Assembly: GCA_030770425.1 (NCBI GenBank) | Contig: JASJFT010000094.1 | Span: 62,001-126,000, forward strand | DNA from: Darksidea phi | Lineage: Eukaryota > Ascomycota > Dothideomycetes > Pleosporales > Lentitheciaceae | Direction of reading: 5' to 3' | DNA: 64,000 nucleotides | Part shown: piece after piece, positions 25,232 to 34,913 of the stretch | How positions within the stretch are numbered: the stretch's first letter is position 1 | How the letters are laid out: every line of letters begins with the position of its first letter | Translations under genes and position numbers: made by a program | Notes under the pieces: model-generated | Seen by the model: the letters and a program-made list of their open reading frames with translations, nothing else | Database searches by the model: none | What the model was told of the DNA's origin: nothing

Positions 25232-26329
25232 TTATTGCGCTGTGCGCGCCGCCCTGGATTGCTGGACACTCTCGACGTTCGACCGATGGACCTCTTCGTA
25301 CTGCGCGAAGTAGATCAAACTGCCATTACTCACATCCGCTGCCACCACCTGCTCCAACGTCATGTCCCAAGCCGCTGGTCTCTGTACAGGCTCGTCTACT
25401 GCCCGGATGTACCTCAATGTAGCATCAATAAACGTAGGATCGTACCCTCCCGCAGCGATGCGATCCGGACTTCCATGAGCCGGCAGAATCTTTGCGATAG
25501 GAAGCTGCGCCATTCGCTCAAGCTCTAGCTGGTGCGTGGGCAAGCTATCAGCGTCCGCAATGAAGGTCGCTGTGTCTTCCAATGTGTCGCCCGCGAACAG
25601 TATCTTGTCTTCCGGAAGAAAAAGAATGGTACCATCCGGGGTGTGAACGTTGAAGTTGTGTAGTTCGACAGTACGATTGCCAACTTGCATCGTCATGTTT
25701 TTGCCATATAGGACAGTAGGTAGCACAGCTTGAATCGGTGGATCATCTCTTGCCAAGGCAACCGTGTTTCTTTTAATGGTCGCCTCCGTCTGTGTCTGGC
25801 CCAAAACTGTCGTTTTATTCCCAGCAAGCGACACAGCGCCCGCTATATGGTCGTTGTGAAAATGGCTGTACACTGTCGTGATCTTGGTTGCGCCCAAACT
25901 TTTCACATGATCCAACATGAATGCAGCAATTTCTGGTGTAATGGCTGCATCAAATAGGAGTGCGTCAGACCCTCCCACGATGCTATACGTGGCCACACCG
26001 AGCGTGAAGGCGCCGTCATCCAGCCAGTTTGGAGCCGCGGAATGGAACCGCTCGCCCGTGCGACCATCGTAGTAGGCGAAGATGCCGGGGTAAGGCTGAA
26101 CTGTGCGAAGAGATAACAGAGGGTCTGTCCCCGGCGGACGGACATTCTGCCTTGCCACATTCCTGGTTAACAATGTTAAAAACAATGTCCAAGGTTCAAG
26201 GTCGAGGGATACATACGATATGTAACGGGCGGAGAGCTGTAGACTGGGTCCCGGAGCGAGGAAACGCGGCTTGATGTGGGGCCCACAGCCTAATGCCACA
26301 CCGAAAAACAGCAGGGCAGTGAACAACAT
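25232..26329 (-). CDS. Secreted metallo-beta-lactamase-fold hydrolase
   Basis: This is a zinc hydrolase of the MBL superfamily. The N-terminus MLFTALLFFGVALGCG is a signal peptide or lipobox-like hydrophobic start. Metal-binding motifs are HFHNDH, a GDT (FAGDTLED) and a late PAHGSPD. The frame is open for 365 codons, but a 54-nt in-frame intron (26163-26216, GTATGT...ACCAG) probably interrupts it. Splicing removes a hydrophobic 18-residue insert and leaves 347 aa. It converges with the aconitase-family gene (218 bp apart), so it may act in the same island, for example on a lactone or thioester, but this is inference. Typical relatives include class B lactamase-like and SoxH-like fungal proteins. 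Confidence 0.85.
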   Translation of the reverse strand: MLFTALLFFGVALGCGPHIKPRFLAPGPSLQLSARYISYVSLDLEPWTLFLTLLTRNVARQNVRPPGTDPLLSLRTVQPYPGIFAYYDGRTGERFHSAAPNWLDDGAFTLGVATYSIVGGSDALLFDAAITPEIAAFMLDHVKSLGATKITTVYSHFHNDHIAGAVSLAGNKTTVLGQTQTEATIKRNTVALARDDPPIQAVLPTVLYGKNMTMQVGNRTVELHNFNVHTPDGTILFLPEDKILFAGDTLEDTATFIADADSLPTHQLELERMAQLPIAKILPAHGSPDRIAAGGYDPTFIDATLRYIRAVDEPVQRPAAWDMTLEQVVAADVSNGSLIYFAQYEEVHRSNVESVQQSRAARTAQ

Positions 26330-26652
26330 ATTTTCTTATTCAACGAAGGAACTGAGGGGAAAAAAGACGGGAGGTAAAAGAGTTTTGACTATTTTCGTCC
26401 CCGCTGTTGATTCTTGTATACGTTTGACCATGCTGTGACTGACTTGTTTCACGTTTCATGATGCCTGGCCGTGACAGAACCTGAGACTGCAAGGAAACAT
26501 GACACCACCGGTATTTCCCTTTTTAAGCCAAATCTACCCATCCTTTCACAGATTTCAAATACATCATACCTAGTATTTCATGCCTGGAAGATCTCAACAG
26601 CCTTCTTTCTCGATCAAAGCTCAGCCCACAATCCTCACATCTACTTTTCAAT
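26330..26652. other. Intergenic, upstream of the MBL hydrolase
   Basis: These 323 bp lie between the start of the MBL gene and the stop of the membrane-protein gene, both on the - strand, so they hold the MBL promoter and the 3' end of its neighbour. I see no repeat and no convincing TATA element. Confidence 0.5.
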
Positions 26653-27237
26653 TCACTGTCTCACCCTCCTCCTGCCTCCACCGAAGCCGATATCTTTAAT
26701 CAGATCTAAGGCGATAAAAAACCAAAAGGCCTCGATATGCGACCAAGCCCACTGCTTCGTCGGCCTCGGCTTAATCGTCCACCCAACACCCCACAGCGCT
26801 CCCAAAACCCCAATAACAAGCACGCGCCTCAACAACTCGAACCCTGAGAACTCCGCGACCAGCAAGATCGCAACCTCCACGCTCGTATACAAAAAGTAAT
26901 CGCTGGGTCGGTACACGAACTCGAAAGTCGAAGCCGACGGTCGTGCGCCAACGTTACCATTGCGAATGTAGTTTGCGTCGGATTGTGCGAAGGGGTTAGG
27001 AAGCGTGATAATGGTCGGGTAAGTCAGCGTAGAGATTTTCCATTGGAAGTAACAAGCGCAGAGCAGGAGGAGCCCTGCAACGAAGCGATCGAAGAGGTAT
27101 GCGCCTTCCAAGCCACCGACGAGCCAGCTGATTGGCGAAAATGGGACTGCGGCTGTATAGAGGAGTATTATTAGAGGGAAGGAAAGGAATTGGCGGAAAG
27201 ATTGTTGTTGTGGGATTGGCGGTGTGTTTTTCGTCAT
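26653..27237 (-). CDS. Small multi-pass membrane protein, unknown function
   Basis: A 194-codon uninterrupted frame with about four hydrophobic segments (approximately residues 20-42, 48-65, 112-132 and 136-155, with a weaker one near 170-182), basic ends (a GGGRRRVRQ tail) and no signal peptide. This pattern fits a small fungal membrane protein, and I recognise no family. It lies tandem to the MBL gene on the same strand. The region just upstream is a RIP block beginning about 160 bp before its ATG, so its promoter is short or partly embedded in the repeat. Confidence 0.7.
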   Translation of the reverse strand: MTKNTPPIPQQQSFRQFLSFPLIILLYTAAVPFSPISWLVGGLEGAYLFDRFVAGLLLLCACYFQWKISTLTYPTIITLPNPFAQSDANYIRNGNVGARPSASTFEFVYRPSDYFLYTSVEVAILLVAEFSGFELLRRVLVIGVLGALWGVGWTIKPRPTKQWAWSHIEAFWFFIALDLIKDIGFGGGRRRVRQ

Positions 27238-27396
27238 TTTCTTGCGGGGTCTGTTTTGCTCGGCTCTTTCCTATTTTCCTTTCTTTCTCTTTTTCTCCCC
27301 GAAAACACGGAACTTTGGGTATGCGCTTTTCTTCTTCTCTATTGTGGAGATACAAAGGGGAATAATGAAGACGAGGTGAAGATAACGTGGACTTAA

Positions 27397-27702
27397 CTAT
27401 AATATCTAGAATATTCGAATTAAGTCTAATAGAAGCTAATAATCTTAATCTCTAAGTAGAAGTTTAAATTAAGAGATAATATTTAGTTAATAATAAAGTT
27501 TATATAACTTCTAGAATTTCTCTACTAAGTTATATCTATTATAGAATAAAAAGATAAGTAAAATACTTAAAATATAATATTTAGACTATAATAGATAATC
27601 TTAGTCTCTATATTAATAGTCTAATCTATAAGAAGATAAATTCTATTCTTACTATATAGCTAACTATATATAAAGTATTCGATTATAATAATATAAAAGA
27701 AA

Positions 27703-27777
<75 letters not shown>

Positions 27778-27957
27778 ATTAATAGAAAATTAAACTTTAT
27801 AAAATAGTCTTTTATATATACTAGCTATTAAAGTAGAATAATCTAACTTTAGATAAATAACTAGTAATAACTCTATATACTATAGAGTATAAATAGACCT
27901 TAGCCTATTATATTATTATTATTTTTTAATATATAGGGGTATTTTATTATAAGATAT
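27397..27957. repeat. Short RIP-mutated repeat with AAAT microsatellite
   Basis: About 560 bp with no CA or TG dinucleotide that I can find, sharply bordered on both sides by normal sequence. It contains about 20 copies of AAAT/TAAA at roughly 27700-27780. Its size suits a solo LTR or a short transposon remnant. No terminal repeat was recognised. Confidence 0.85.
27700..27780. repeat. (AAAT)n microsatellite, about 20 units
   Basis: An uninterrupted tetranucleotide run of AAAT lies inside the RIP block. It carries no CpA or TpG, so it is itself RIP-proof, and it should be length-polymorphic between strains. Confidence 0.95.
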
Positions 27958-28278
27958 ATGGCTATGCGGGGTATACTCTAGCGTTCGGATTATCGATAAA
28001 TCCGCCCGGCTACTTGTTTAGTCAGCCAACGCGCTTCCAGCGGCGAAACCAGCTTCGACACAGCGATCCCACAGGCCTCGAGACGCACAGCGATACCTAC
28101 TTTGTAGTGTAGCCACGCAACCATACCACCCCGGAGTGCCCAGATCCGCCGTTGCCCCTTCCGCTAACCGATGGGACGACCCGATCGAGCCCTCCGCGCC
28201 CTCATGTTTCTCGAGTCCACCGGCGCGCCGCCCTGTTCATCATTCTTTCTTCTCTTCACAGGCGAGAGTTCTTAATAA
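27958..28278 (+). promoter_or_regulatory. Upstream region of the Zn2Cys6 regulator
   Basis: 321 bp of normal-composition DNA between the RIP block and the ATG at 28279, so the promoter and 5' UTR are compact. There is a CT-rich stretch (TTTCTTCTCTTC at 28244-28256) shortly before the start. No TATA element is clear. Confidence 0.4.
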
Positions 28279-29841
28279 ATGCCACCCCACTCTCACGAAA
28301 AGCGCCTTCGAGTGCAGGGCCCCAGATCATCTGGTGGGTGCCAAACATGCAAACAACGCCACGTCAAATGCGATGAAAACCGCCCACAGTGCAACAGATG
28401 CTTAAAGGGAGGGAGACGCTGTGAATACGCTCGACAGCAAGGTGCAAATTACAAGCAGCATGTTATCATATATACCGTCTCTCAGTCGCCAACCCCCTTT
28501 CCCGGCCTTGACTCCTTCACTCAGCGGGCACTGCATCATTACCGCGTGCACACAGGGCCTGCCATCACGTACCCCTTCCGCTTCGAGCTATGGTCTACCG
28601 TGGTAGTTCAGATGAGTGAAAAATACAGCTTTATCATGTCCGCGCTGGTTGCGTTGAGTAACATGTACGAGCTCTACCACCAACCGCCAGCTGCTCGACG
28701 AGCCCTGCAACAAAACAGCATCCGCCATTACAACAAAGCCATTCGAGACATCCTCAACGTCGAGAAAAACGTAGATATTATGAACGCCATCGTCGTGTCG
28801 TGCATGCTGTTCTATGCGCTCGACAGCCTGCGAGGGTCGTGGTCGAATGCGCTTCGACACGCAATATCCGGGCTGAACATGATCACAGAGCGGCAAATGA
28901 GCCATTCTAAACAATCCGACGCGCTTTCGGAAGCATTACAAGAAGCGCTTCTGATGCTTCCTCATCAGGCCCTAGAGCTGGGCGGCCGTGACAATGCCAG
29001 AGCTTACAGGCCCTTTGTTGGCTTCGAGCGCCCTTTCCCGTCGGCTTTCATCTCCGCCGAGGAATGTCACTACCATTTCATGGTGCTATACAATCACAGC
29101 CAGAAAGCTATGGCGCGCCACCAATGTACGACGGGATTTGGAGGTGTCTCTGGTGTCTTGAGCTCGACCGAGGGACAGAACGAAATCAAATGGGTCCAGG
29201 AGCGAGTGTTGGAATGGGGCAAAGCCTTCAAGCCTCTGCAAGAATCAGCCAGGGACATGCGCGATGAACGACAAAGGGACGCAATCATGCACATGGCCAG
29301 GGCTTACCACATCTTAGCAAGTGCTTACTTGTCAATAACGGATGACGGTGTTCTATTCAACGAATCTGTGTCAAACGCTATGAAGCAACTTATGTACCAC
29401 CACAACTCGGAGAAGGGATATGCCGACAACAAGTTTTCAGTTTGTTTGAGTTACTTGCCCATATTTTTCCGCATCCTAACAGAAGGCACTCCCGAGGAAC
29501 GGACAAGACTTCTCGAACTTATTCGCTCAGGTCACATCCCGAGACGTGAAGGTCCCTGGGACATACACGACGCCGTACAGATTAGCGAAAGAGTCCTCGC
29601 CTTGAAAGAGCAGCTGCCGGACCATAGGATCGACGTGATTGAGATGGATCTCTTCGACGGCTGTCGGATCAAGTATTTGATCCAAGAAGACCAAGATCAA
29701 AACCCGAACCTATCTCCACCCCAAGTATACGAAGAATTTTTTCGGTTGAATTCACGTATGGCCAACCTCAACCTCGATCCCGGTCCCGTTCAGCCACCTT
29801 GGTCCTTTTCATCTCCCGGCAACACCCCTATAAGTATATGA
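28279..29841 (+). CDS. Zn2Cys6 transcription factor
   Basis: A 520-aa nuclear DNA-binding regulator encoded in one exon. The zinc cluster is complete: C21-x2-C24-x6-C31-x6-C38-x2-C41-x6-C48, with basic residues between C24 and C31. A central helical region beginning FTQRALHHYR at about residue 77 resembles the fungal-specific domain found in UPC2/ECM22-like short regulators. The C-terminus is Pro-rich. The gene stands alone between two repeat blocks, about 1 kb from the small membrane-protein gene and about 3.3 kb from the metabolic pair. It could regulate that island, but nothing in the sequence proves this. Confidence 0.9.
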   Translation: MPPHSHEKRLRVQGPRSSGGCQTCKQRHVKCDENRPQCNRCLKGGRRCEYARQQGANYKQHVIIYTVSQSPTPFPGLDSFTQRALHHYRVHTGPAITYPFRFELWSTVVVQMSEKYSFIMSALVALSNMYELYHQPPAARRALQQNSIRHYNKAIRDILNVEKNVDIMNAIVVSCMLFYALDSLRGSWSNALRHAISGLNMITERQMSHSKQSDALSEALQEALLMLPHQALELGGRDNARAYRPFVGFERPFPSAFISAEECHYHFMVLYNHSQKAMARHQCTTGFGGVSGVLSSTEGQNEIKWVQERVLEWGKAFKPLQESARDMRDERQRDAIMHMARAYHILASAYLSITDDGVLFNESVSNAMKQLMYHHNSEKGYADNKFSVCLSYLPIFFRILTEGTPEERTRLLELIRSGHIPRREGPWDIHDAVQISERVLALKEQLPDHRIDVIEMDLFDGCRIKYLIQEDQDQNPNLSPPQVYEEFFRLNSRMANLNLDPGPVQPPWSFSSPGNTPISI

Positions 29842-30229
29842 TATAGGGAGGAACAACAACTACACTGTTTATATGACACTGAAGTCATGTCACATTACTT
29901 TAGGTTAAAGTCCTTCCTTTTCGCACCTGGCGTTTACTTCCCCTCAACGAACAAAGCAATGCCAGGTAAAATACAACGAAGGGTAGAAATAAAAAAAGAA
30001 ACATACAATAGCAGGTATTCGCCAGTGGTCACCTACCTGACTACTAATCTGCCGGTAACTTGCTTAAATAGGGCTGAGCGGACGGGAAGCCTTGTTCTTA
30101 AGTTCCTATCGTCGTATGTGAGATTGCTTTTTCTGTACTTTTATCTATACTGAAACAATAAAGACTACGTGTAGAAAATGGAAAGGTTCAGAGCAGAGAT
30201 GATAACACTTGAACTAACTCTTGAAAGGC
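29842..30229. other. Intergenic downstream of the regulator
   Basis: This 388-bp stretch holds the regulator's 3' UTR, with AATAAA-like AACAATAAAG near 30155. A small open frame at 29887-30153 has no family features and I do not call it. Confidence 0.4.
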
Positions 30230-31275
30230 TTTTTTTTTTTTTTTTGAGACAAGCTTCTGCGAAATTATAGAGAAAAGTGGGGGTATACGGGGGTAGCTAT
30301 AGGCCCGTAATCTCGTACCTTAACAAAAAGCCTAAGGAGGTTCGTATATGTAAGAAAGAATTAAAATAGTTTTTCCGCGATGTCGTTTATAAGACAGAAA
30401 AAACAATCTCTCGCCTAGAAGATACTATTTTAAGGCGTAGTAGCCTAGTTACTAGGATAGCTTTAGTCGACTCTGTAGGAGAAGTAGTAACGATTTTAGA
30501 ATAAGGAAACCCTAGGTTAGTAAGTCTATTACTTGAGAAAAGCTAGCTACTAATTACGTACGTAGAGGAGGTATAGATAAGAGTTATACTACTCGTCTCT
30601 ATAAGATCTAGATCGTCCTATAAGACTACGCTAGTCTAAGTACCTCCGTATAATCTAGAAAGCCTAAGTTAAAGCTAATAATAAGTCCGGCTAAGACCTT
30701 ATAGGTCGAACTAGTATCCGTATATTAACTAGTAGTAATACTAAGACTTTAACGTAATTTCTACGCTTCCTACGCGTAACGTTAACCGTATACCGAAACG
30801 ATTTAAATTTATAAAAACTTTCTATCTAAGCCTTATTATTATAATTAAGTAAAATATTCTACTAATACCTAGCTTCTAATTATTCTCCTTAGCGAAGTTT
30901 TCTACGTCGTCTAACTAACCTATTTATCGGCTTATTATTATCTAGATAGTTATTAACGTTCCTATCCTCCTTCTAGTATTATATCTAGTAATCTAGCCTT
31001 TATAAAGACCCGGGTCGGGTTAGATCGGCTCTATAGAAGTTATAGGCTATTCTTAAAGTTAGCTACGTTATACTACTTCGGATTATCGTTATAGCTAAGC
31101 TATTTTATATAGTATTTAAGCTTTCTTCTAAAGATATATATCTCTAAAACTTACTTAACCTTATATTTATCTTCTTTATCCTCTTAGATAGAATAAGTCG
31201 GGTTAGACTTAGGGTATACTACTAGAGCGTACTTAAGCTAAAGCCTAGATTATAACTTATAAAAGCTTATACTCT
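30230..31275 (-). mobile_element. RIP-affected repeat with poly-T end, possible LINE-type retroposon
   Basis: A run of 16 T (30230-30245) is followed by about 130 bp of mildly affected sequence and then about 900 bp with nearly no CA or TG, ending sharply near 31275. A poly-T at the left end equals a poly-A tail on the - strand, as left by a LINE or retroposon inserted in that orientation and 5'-truncated. No protein domain could be read. A DNA transposon is an alternative. GC content is higher than in the gypsy nest, which suggests a different, originally GC-rich, family. Confidence 0.5.
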
Positions 31276-31444
31276 ATTTTCAAAGGATGCAATTAGAACA
31301 ATTCGTCCGCTGATGCCGAAATGCTTCACGTGACCGGTTTGTCCACGGAACCTGAACCCGTGCCTCGCCAGCTGAATCTGTGTCAACGATGGTTATGATT
31401 AGTAATTTTTTTGACTGCCACCCATCTCGAGATTTGTCTATTTT

Positions 31445-32986
31445 CTAAGTGTGTGACGTCAAGTTCATGTTGCCCAGCATACTCGAAAGTACCCCTTCCT
31501 GCCCTAAACCATCGGGTGTTTCCTCCTTTTCTAGCAGAAGATCCGAGAGTAGCGTTTCGATATCCGTAGCCAGATTGAGGAACGCATAACTAGCTTCGCT
31601 CAAATTGAGCTCATTACCCTCAGGCGAGACACATTGAAGAATGGAATTTGCCCCCCGCTGAACGATACCTGCAAGCTTCAGGTCGTAGCCTTGCTCCATA
31701 GCTCCGAGCAAATTCCGCATGGTCTTGAGCGTCTCCATTGCGGCGTTCTCTAGAGCAGCCACGTTCTTCCAGGCTACAGAGTCAGGCCAATCTTCATACT
31801 GAAGCTGAAGACGGGACATTTGGCGCATTATAAGGCTCGCATCGTTACAAGCCTCACTTAGGTTGCTAGAGAGTAGAGTCTCGTAGATTGTCCCGGTTGC
31901 CATCTGAGCTGAATTACGGTCCAATACGATGTTTGCAGAATTTTGCAGGCAGATCAGCGTCTGGAGGTAGAGCTCTTCGTACTGTGGGAGGTACTTGGGC
32001 GACGATGTTCCTTGAGTACGGAATCAGTATGCAGAGTTTGTGAAAAGTTGTGGTTGAAACAGAGGCTTGCTCTTACCATGTGATTCACTCAGCTCCTGGC
32101 AACGGTGCCTCAGTTCAACCATCCACTCCTTATCCTCCCAGTCACCTCTCAGTAGACCACAGGCTTCAGCGCCTATCATGATTTGCAATTGCCTCAGGCG
32201 ACTAGAATGGGCATGATAATTCATCGCATAACTCGGGTGGAAGCCATTGACCCTTCTGATAGAGACAAGTTTGCCGTCTATATGACGGATCTTTGCCATG
32301 ACGGGCAATTTAGGGGTACTACCAAATGTCCGGCCGATACCGACACTTTCTAATTTCCGGGCATCTTTCTTAATGTTATTAGACCTGTCCCACTCCGGCA
32401 ACCTAATCTTGCCCGCGCAGAGCAAGACTTTAGGCTCTTTGCCGCAAATGGCCCGCACCGCCACTCTAAATGATTCCGTTAACTCAGCATTGTCGATATC
32501 AGCTACTTCGTCGGACATGTATGGCAGTAAATCGAAAACACTGATGTCGGTCTGAATGTCCAGGGTTCCGCAGGAAACTGTAGCGAACACTTCGTCAAGG
32601 GCATGAAGGGTCTTGCAATCTTCGATGACTTGGTCGATGCCGTCTTTGAATGGATGGTTATGCCGCGGCTGCTGCAGAGCGATGGCGATGCCGCCCTTGA
32701 CTTCTGGGCCTGCTAACTCGGCGGTGATTTGGATCTCTTCGTGAGATCGCTTGAGCGCTCTGCCTCGTTGCTCAATTCGGGAGACATGCTTGGAGTGGCC
32801 CATGTATTCTTCTAGAACGGGTTTGAATAGTTTTTTGATTCGATGATCAACAGCCACATCAAGGCACACATTGAGCTGCATTTCCGACGTCATTGCGCTT
32901 CTCGGCGGGTCTTTCGAGCAGATGTAGAGGCCTGAAATTCTTCGTTCAGACGGCATCGGTGCCCCTCCAAACCTATAGTAGCACAA
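31445..32986 (-). CDS. Conserved fungal protein of unknown function, two exons
   Basis: Two open frames join through a 66-nt intron (32011-32076, GTAAGA...CTCAAG) to give exon 1 at 32077-32986 and exon 2 at 31445-32010. The join reads SESH-G-TSSPKYLPQYEE without stops. The protein is about 491 aa from the first Met; the second Met (32956) is also a reasonable start, and the region upstream may hold another exon. The middle contains KVLLCAGKIRLP and a later GFHPSYAMNYH stretch. HPS motifs of this kind occur in uracil-DNA-glycosylase-like folds, but the resemblance is too weak for a call. The C-terminal 160 residues are helical. No membrane segment. Confidence 0.65.
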
Positions 32987-33878
32987 ACATAGTTTCTATA
33001 AGGTTCTGTCACGTGATAGTCCCAATCTTGACCCAACGACACTGCACACTAGGGCTATTTTTAGCGCCGCTTGTCTAGATGTTATGTAAGATACAATAGT
33101 GGTACCGGCCAGGGTGGCAACATCGCAAAACCCCTTATGCTACAGCAGATGCAAGGCCGACAGAAGCTATTTAATATGATGACCAGATTCTACATAATGG
33201 ACAGGTCACATAAATGAATTCCATACGCCGTTGACTCAGGCTGCAAGTCTGCTCTTCACTAATACTAATTACCACCGATGACAGCACCGATTTTCGACCG
33301 GCCACGAAGGCAACGAAACGACGGTATTTTTGTATTATGTGGGTAGAATACGTTCTGAGGATGATAAAGCATAGTATTCCCTCCTGAACCAGTAGATTGC
33401 TTGCCTACTGGATGCTTCACATCGAGTTGCATCCAAAGTACCTATGGTTTGTCTCGTCACAGTGTATGTCTCGCGTCATTGTGAGGGACGTTAATGGTGT
33501 AGCAAGCTAACGCCCCATTCTTAGTGCTTGCTTGTAAGAAGAGTGGACAAACGCCTCAGCGTGCGACTCGCTCCGGTATTGATATTGTAAGTTGATAAAT
33601 TGGCTGGTAGCATTTCAAGGCCATTTTAACCAATGGTCTATTTGTACCGAATTTAGCTCGTATTTCCCTTTAAAATTGATGTAGAAATATCTAAAGTTTG
33701 CCTTCTTAAGCGGGGCTGTAGGGTTAAGCAAGCACGTATAGTTCTAGGGGTTAAATCGCCTGCTATTGGTACGTTATGGTGACGTTCATTTACGGTGTTA
33801 ACCTATATAAGAGGTGCCCTAAGAGGTACATTTTCCTGTAACCCCTTTGGTTTTAGCACCGTGTTTGCGCTTCAAGAC

Positions 33879-33999
33879 ATTCGGAACGAAATACCCATTG
33901 TGTCACCTTTCTGGGTTATCGAATGAGTAGCAGCCATCGCGTTATCAAACTCGCGGAATAACCCAAAAAGGTAATACAAAAAGGTATTTCGTCCCGAAT
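33879..33999. repeat. Compact imperfect inverted repeat (MITE-like hairpin)
   Basis: Outer arms of 17 bp (33879-33895 and 33983-33999) match at 16 positions. Inner arms of 15 bp (33905-33919 and 33958-33972) match at 14. A loop of about 38 bp separates them. The unit lies about 300 bp upstream of a pogo-type transposase remnant, so it could be a non-autonomous element or part of its terminal repeats. Confidence 0.6.
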
Positions 34000-34292
34000 A
34001 CCATACAAGAAGGTTGTGAGTTGTAGTTATTACCTGTGATTGCCTAAGGCTCACGTCACGTCACGACTGCGAGGGCAACAGCCCGAGCCTCATGAAAGAG
34101 GGCGTGGCGCGTGCCATTTAAATAGCGTTTATAAAGGTACGTAAAGAAGATCGTACGTACTGCTCAAATATCCTTGACTAAATATACCCTTCTTTAGGAT
34201 TAAATCAATTCCTGTTTAAAGTAAACAACAAAATAAATGTTCGCCGATCGACCATGTCAGTAGTCCTCCGGAAGGCAAAAGTGATAGGCTGC

Positions 34293-34507
34293 AAGGACCT
34301 GGAGAAGGCAAGAGCGAAGCGTGAAGCGAAAGAGAAGCCATCGCAACCAAGGGAAAACACGTCCGTAAGCGCAAGAGACCTGCGCTAGACGAGGCAGAGA
34401 CGGGTCCATCGGTGCGAAAGGACAAAGTAGTGCGGATGAGCGAAGTCGAGCCAGCGAACGCCGTAGAAGAAGCGTCCTGGAGGATACTAGTAGCGAATAT
34501 GTATTAG
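34293..34507 (+). pseudogene. Remnant of a pogo/Fot1-type (Tc1-mariner) transposase C-terminus
   Basis: Two frames separated by a frameshift carry the charged tail typical of these fungal DDE transposases. The first, from 34293, reads KDLEKARAKREAKEK. The second (34352-34507, 52 codons with stop) reads GKHVRKRKRPALDEAE and later DKVVRMSEVEPA before its stop. The K/R-rich block followed by a VARMSE-type motif is the hallmark tail of such elements in Dothideomycetes. The DDE core upstream is not recognisable. The sequence retains normal CA/TG content, so it decayed without heavy RIP. Confidence 0.65.
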
Positions 34508-34913
34508 GACATAGGCAGAGCGAGTCGGCCATCTCCCTCCGATTCCAATGGCCCTGACAGGACGGTCCGCAAAATCAAAGTTTTGCCCGCTGAGATGGAA
34601 ACAATAGCCTCTAGACTTGTTGCTGATGGAGCTGCCCGTACCAGCCTTGCCGAAGAAAACTTCCCATGCCAAAACGCTCAAGCAAGATCTAGGCCTTCAG
34701 AGCTCGTATTACCACTGCTGATAGACTTGAAGGGGTCGGAGCGCATGGACGATGGTGTTGTTCGCTCAACTTCGTACAGCGATGAAAAGCGAAATCGCGC
34801 TCTCGTTGCTTCTCAATTCTGTCCAATAAATCAGGGCATCCTTTACCACAGAGACTACTTGTGATCAAAACATATGGTTGTTTTGATTCCCTTCTCCTTA
34901 ATTATTTCATCCT

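Larger units (their letters stand above)
32987..34913. other. Gene-poor region with transposon debris
   Basis: About 1.9 kb without a supported intact gene. 33000-33870 shows nothing recognisable. An inverted-repeat unit (33879-33999) and a transposase remnant (34293-34507) follow. A 93-codon open frame at 34583-34864 (+) has no recognisable features. I regard it as doubtful. Confidence 0.5.

Noticed and set aside
25007..25528. 173-codon + strand frame over the MBL hydrolase
   Set aside because: It is the antisense shadow of a gene with clear MBL motifs and has no features of its own.
27700..27780. CRISPR-like regular repetition
   Set aside because: It is a simple AAAT microsatellite without spacers, in a fungal genome.
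29887..30153. 88-codon frame after the Zn2Cys6 regulator
   Set aside because: It lies in the likely 3' UTR, with unremarkable composition and no family features.
34583..34864. 93-codon frame downstream of the transposase remnant
   Set aside because: No domain, signal or splice context; the surrounding sequence is transposon debris.
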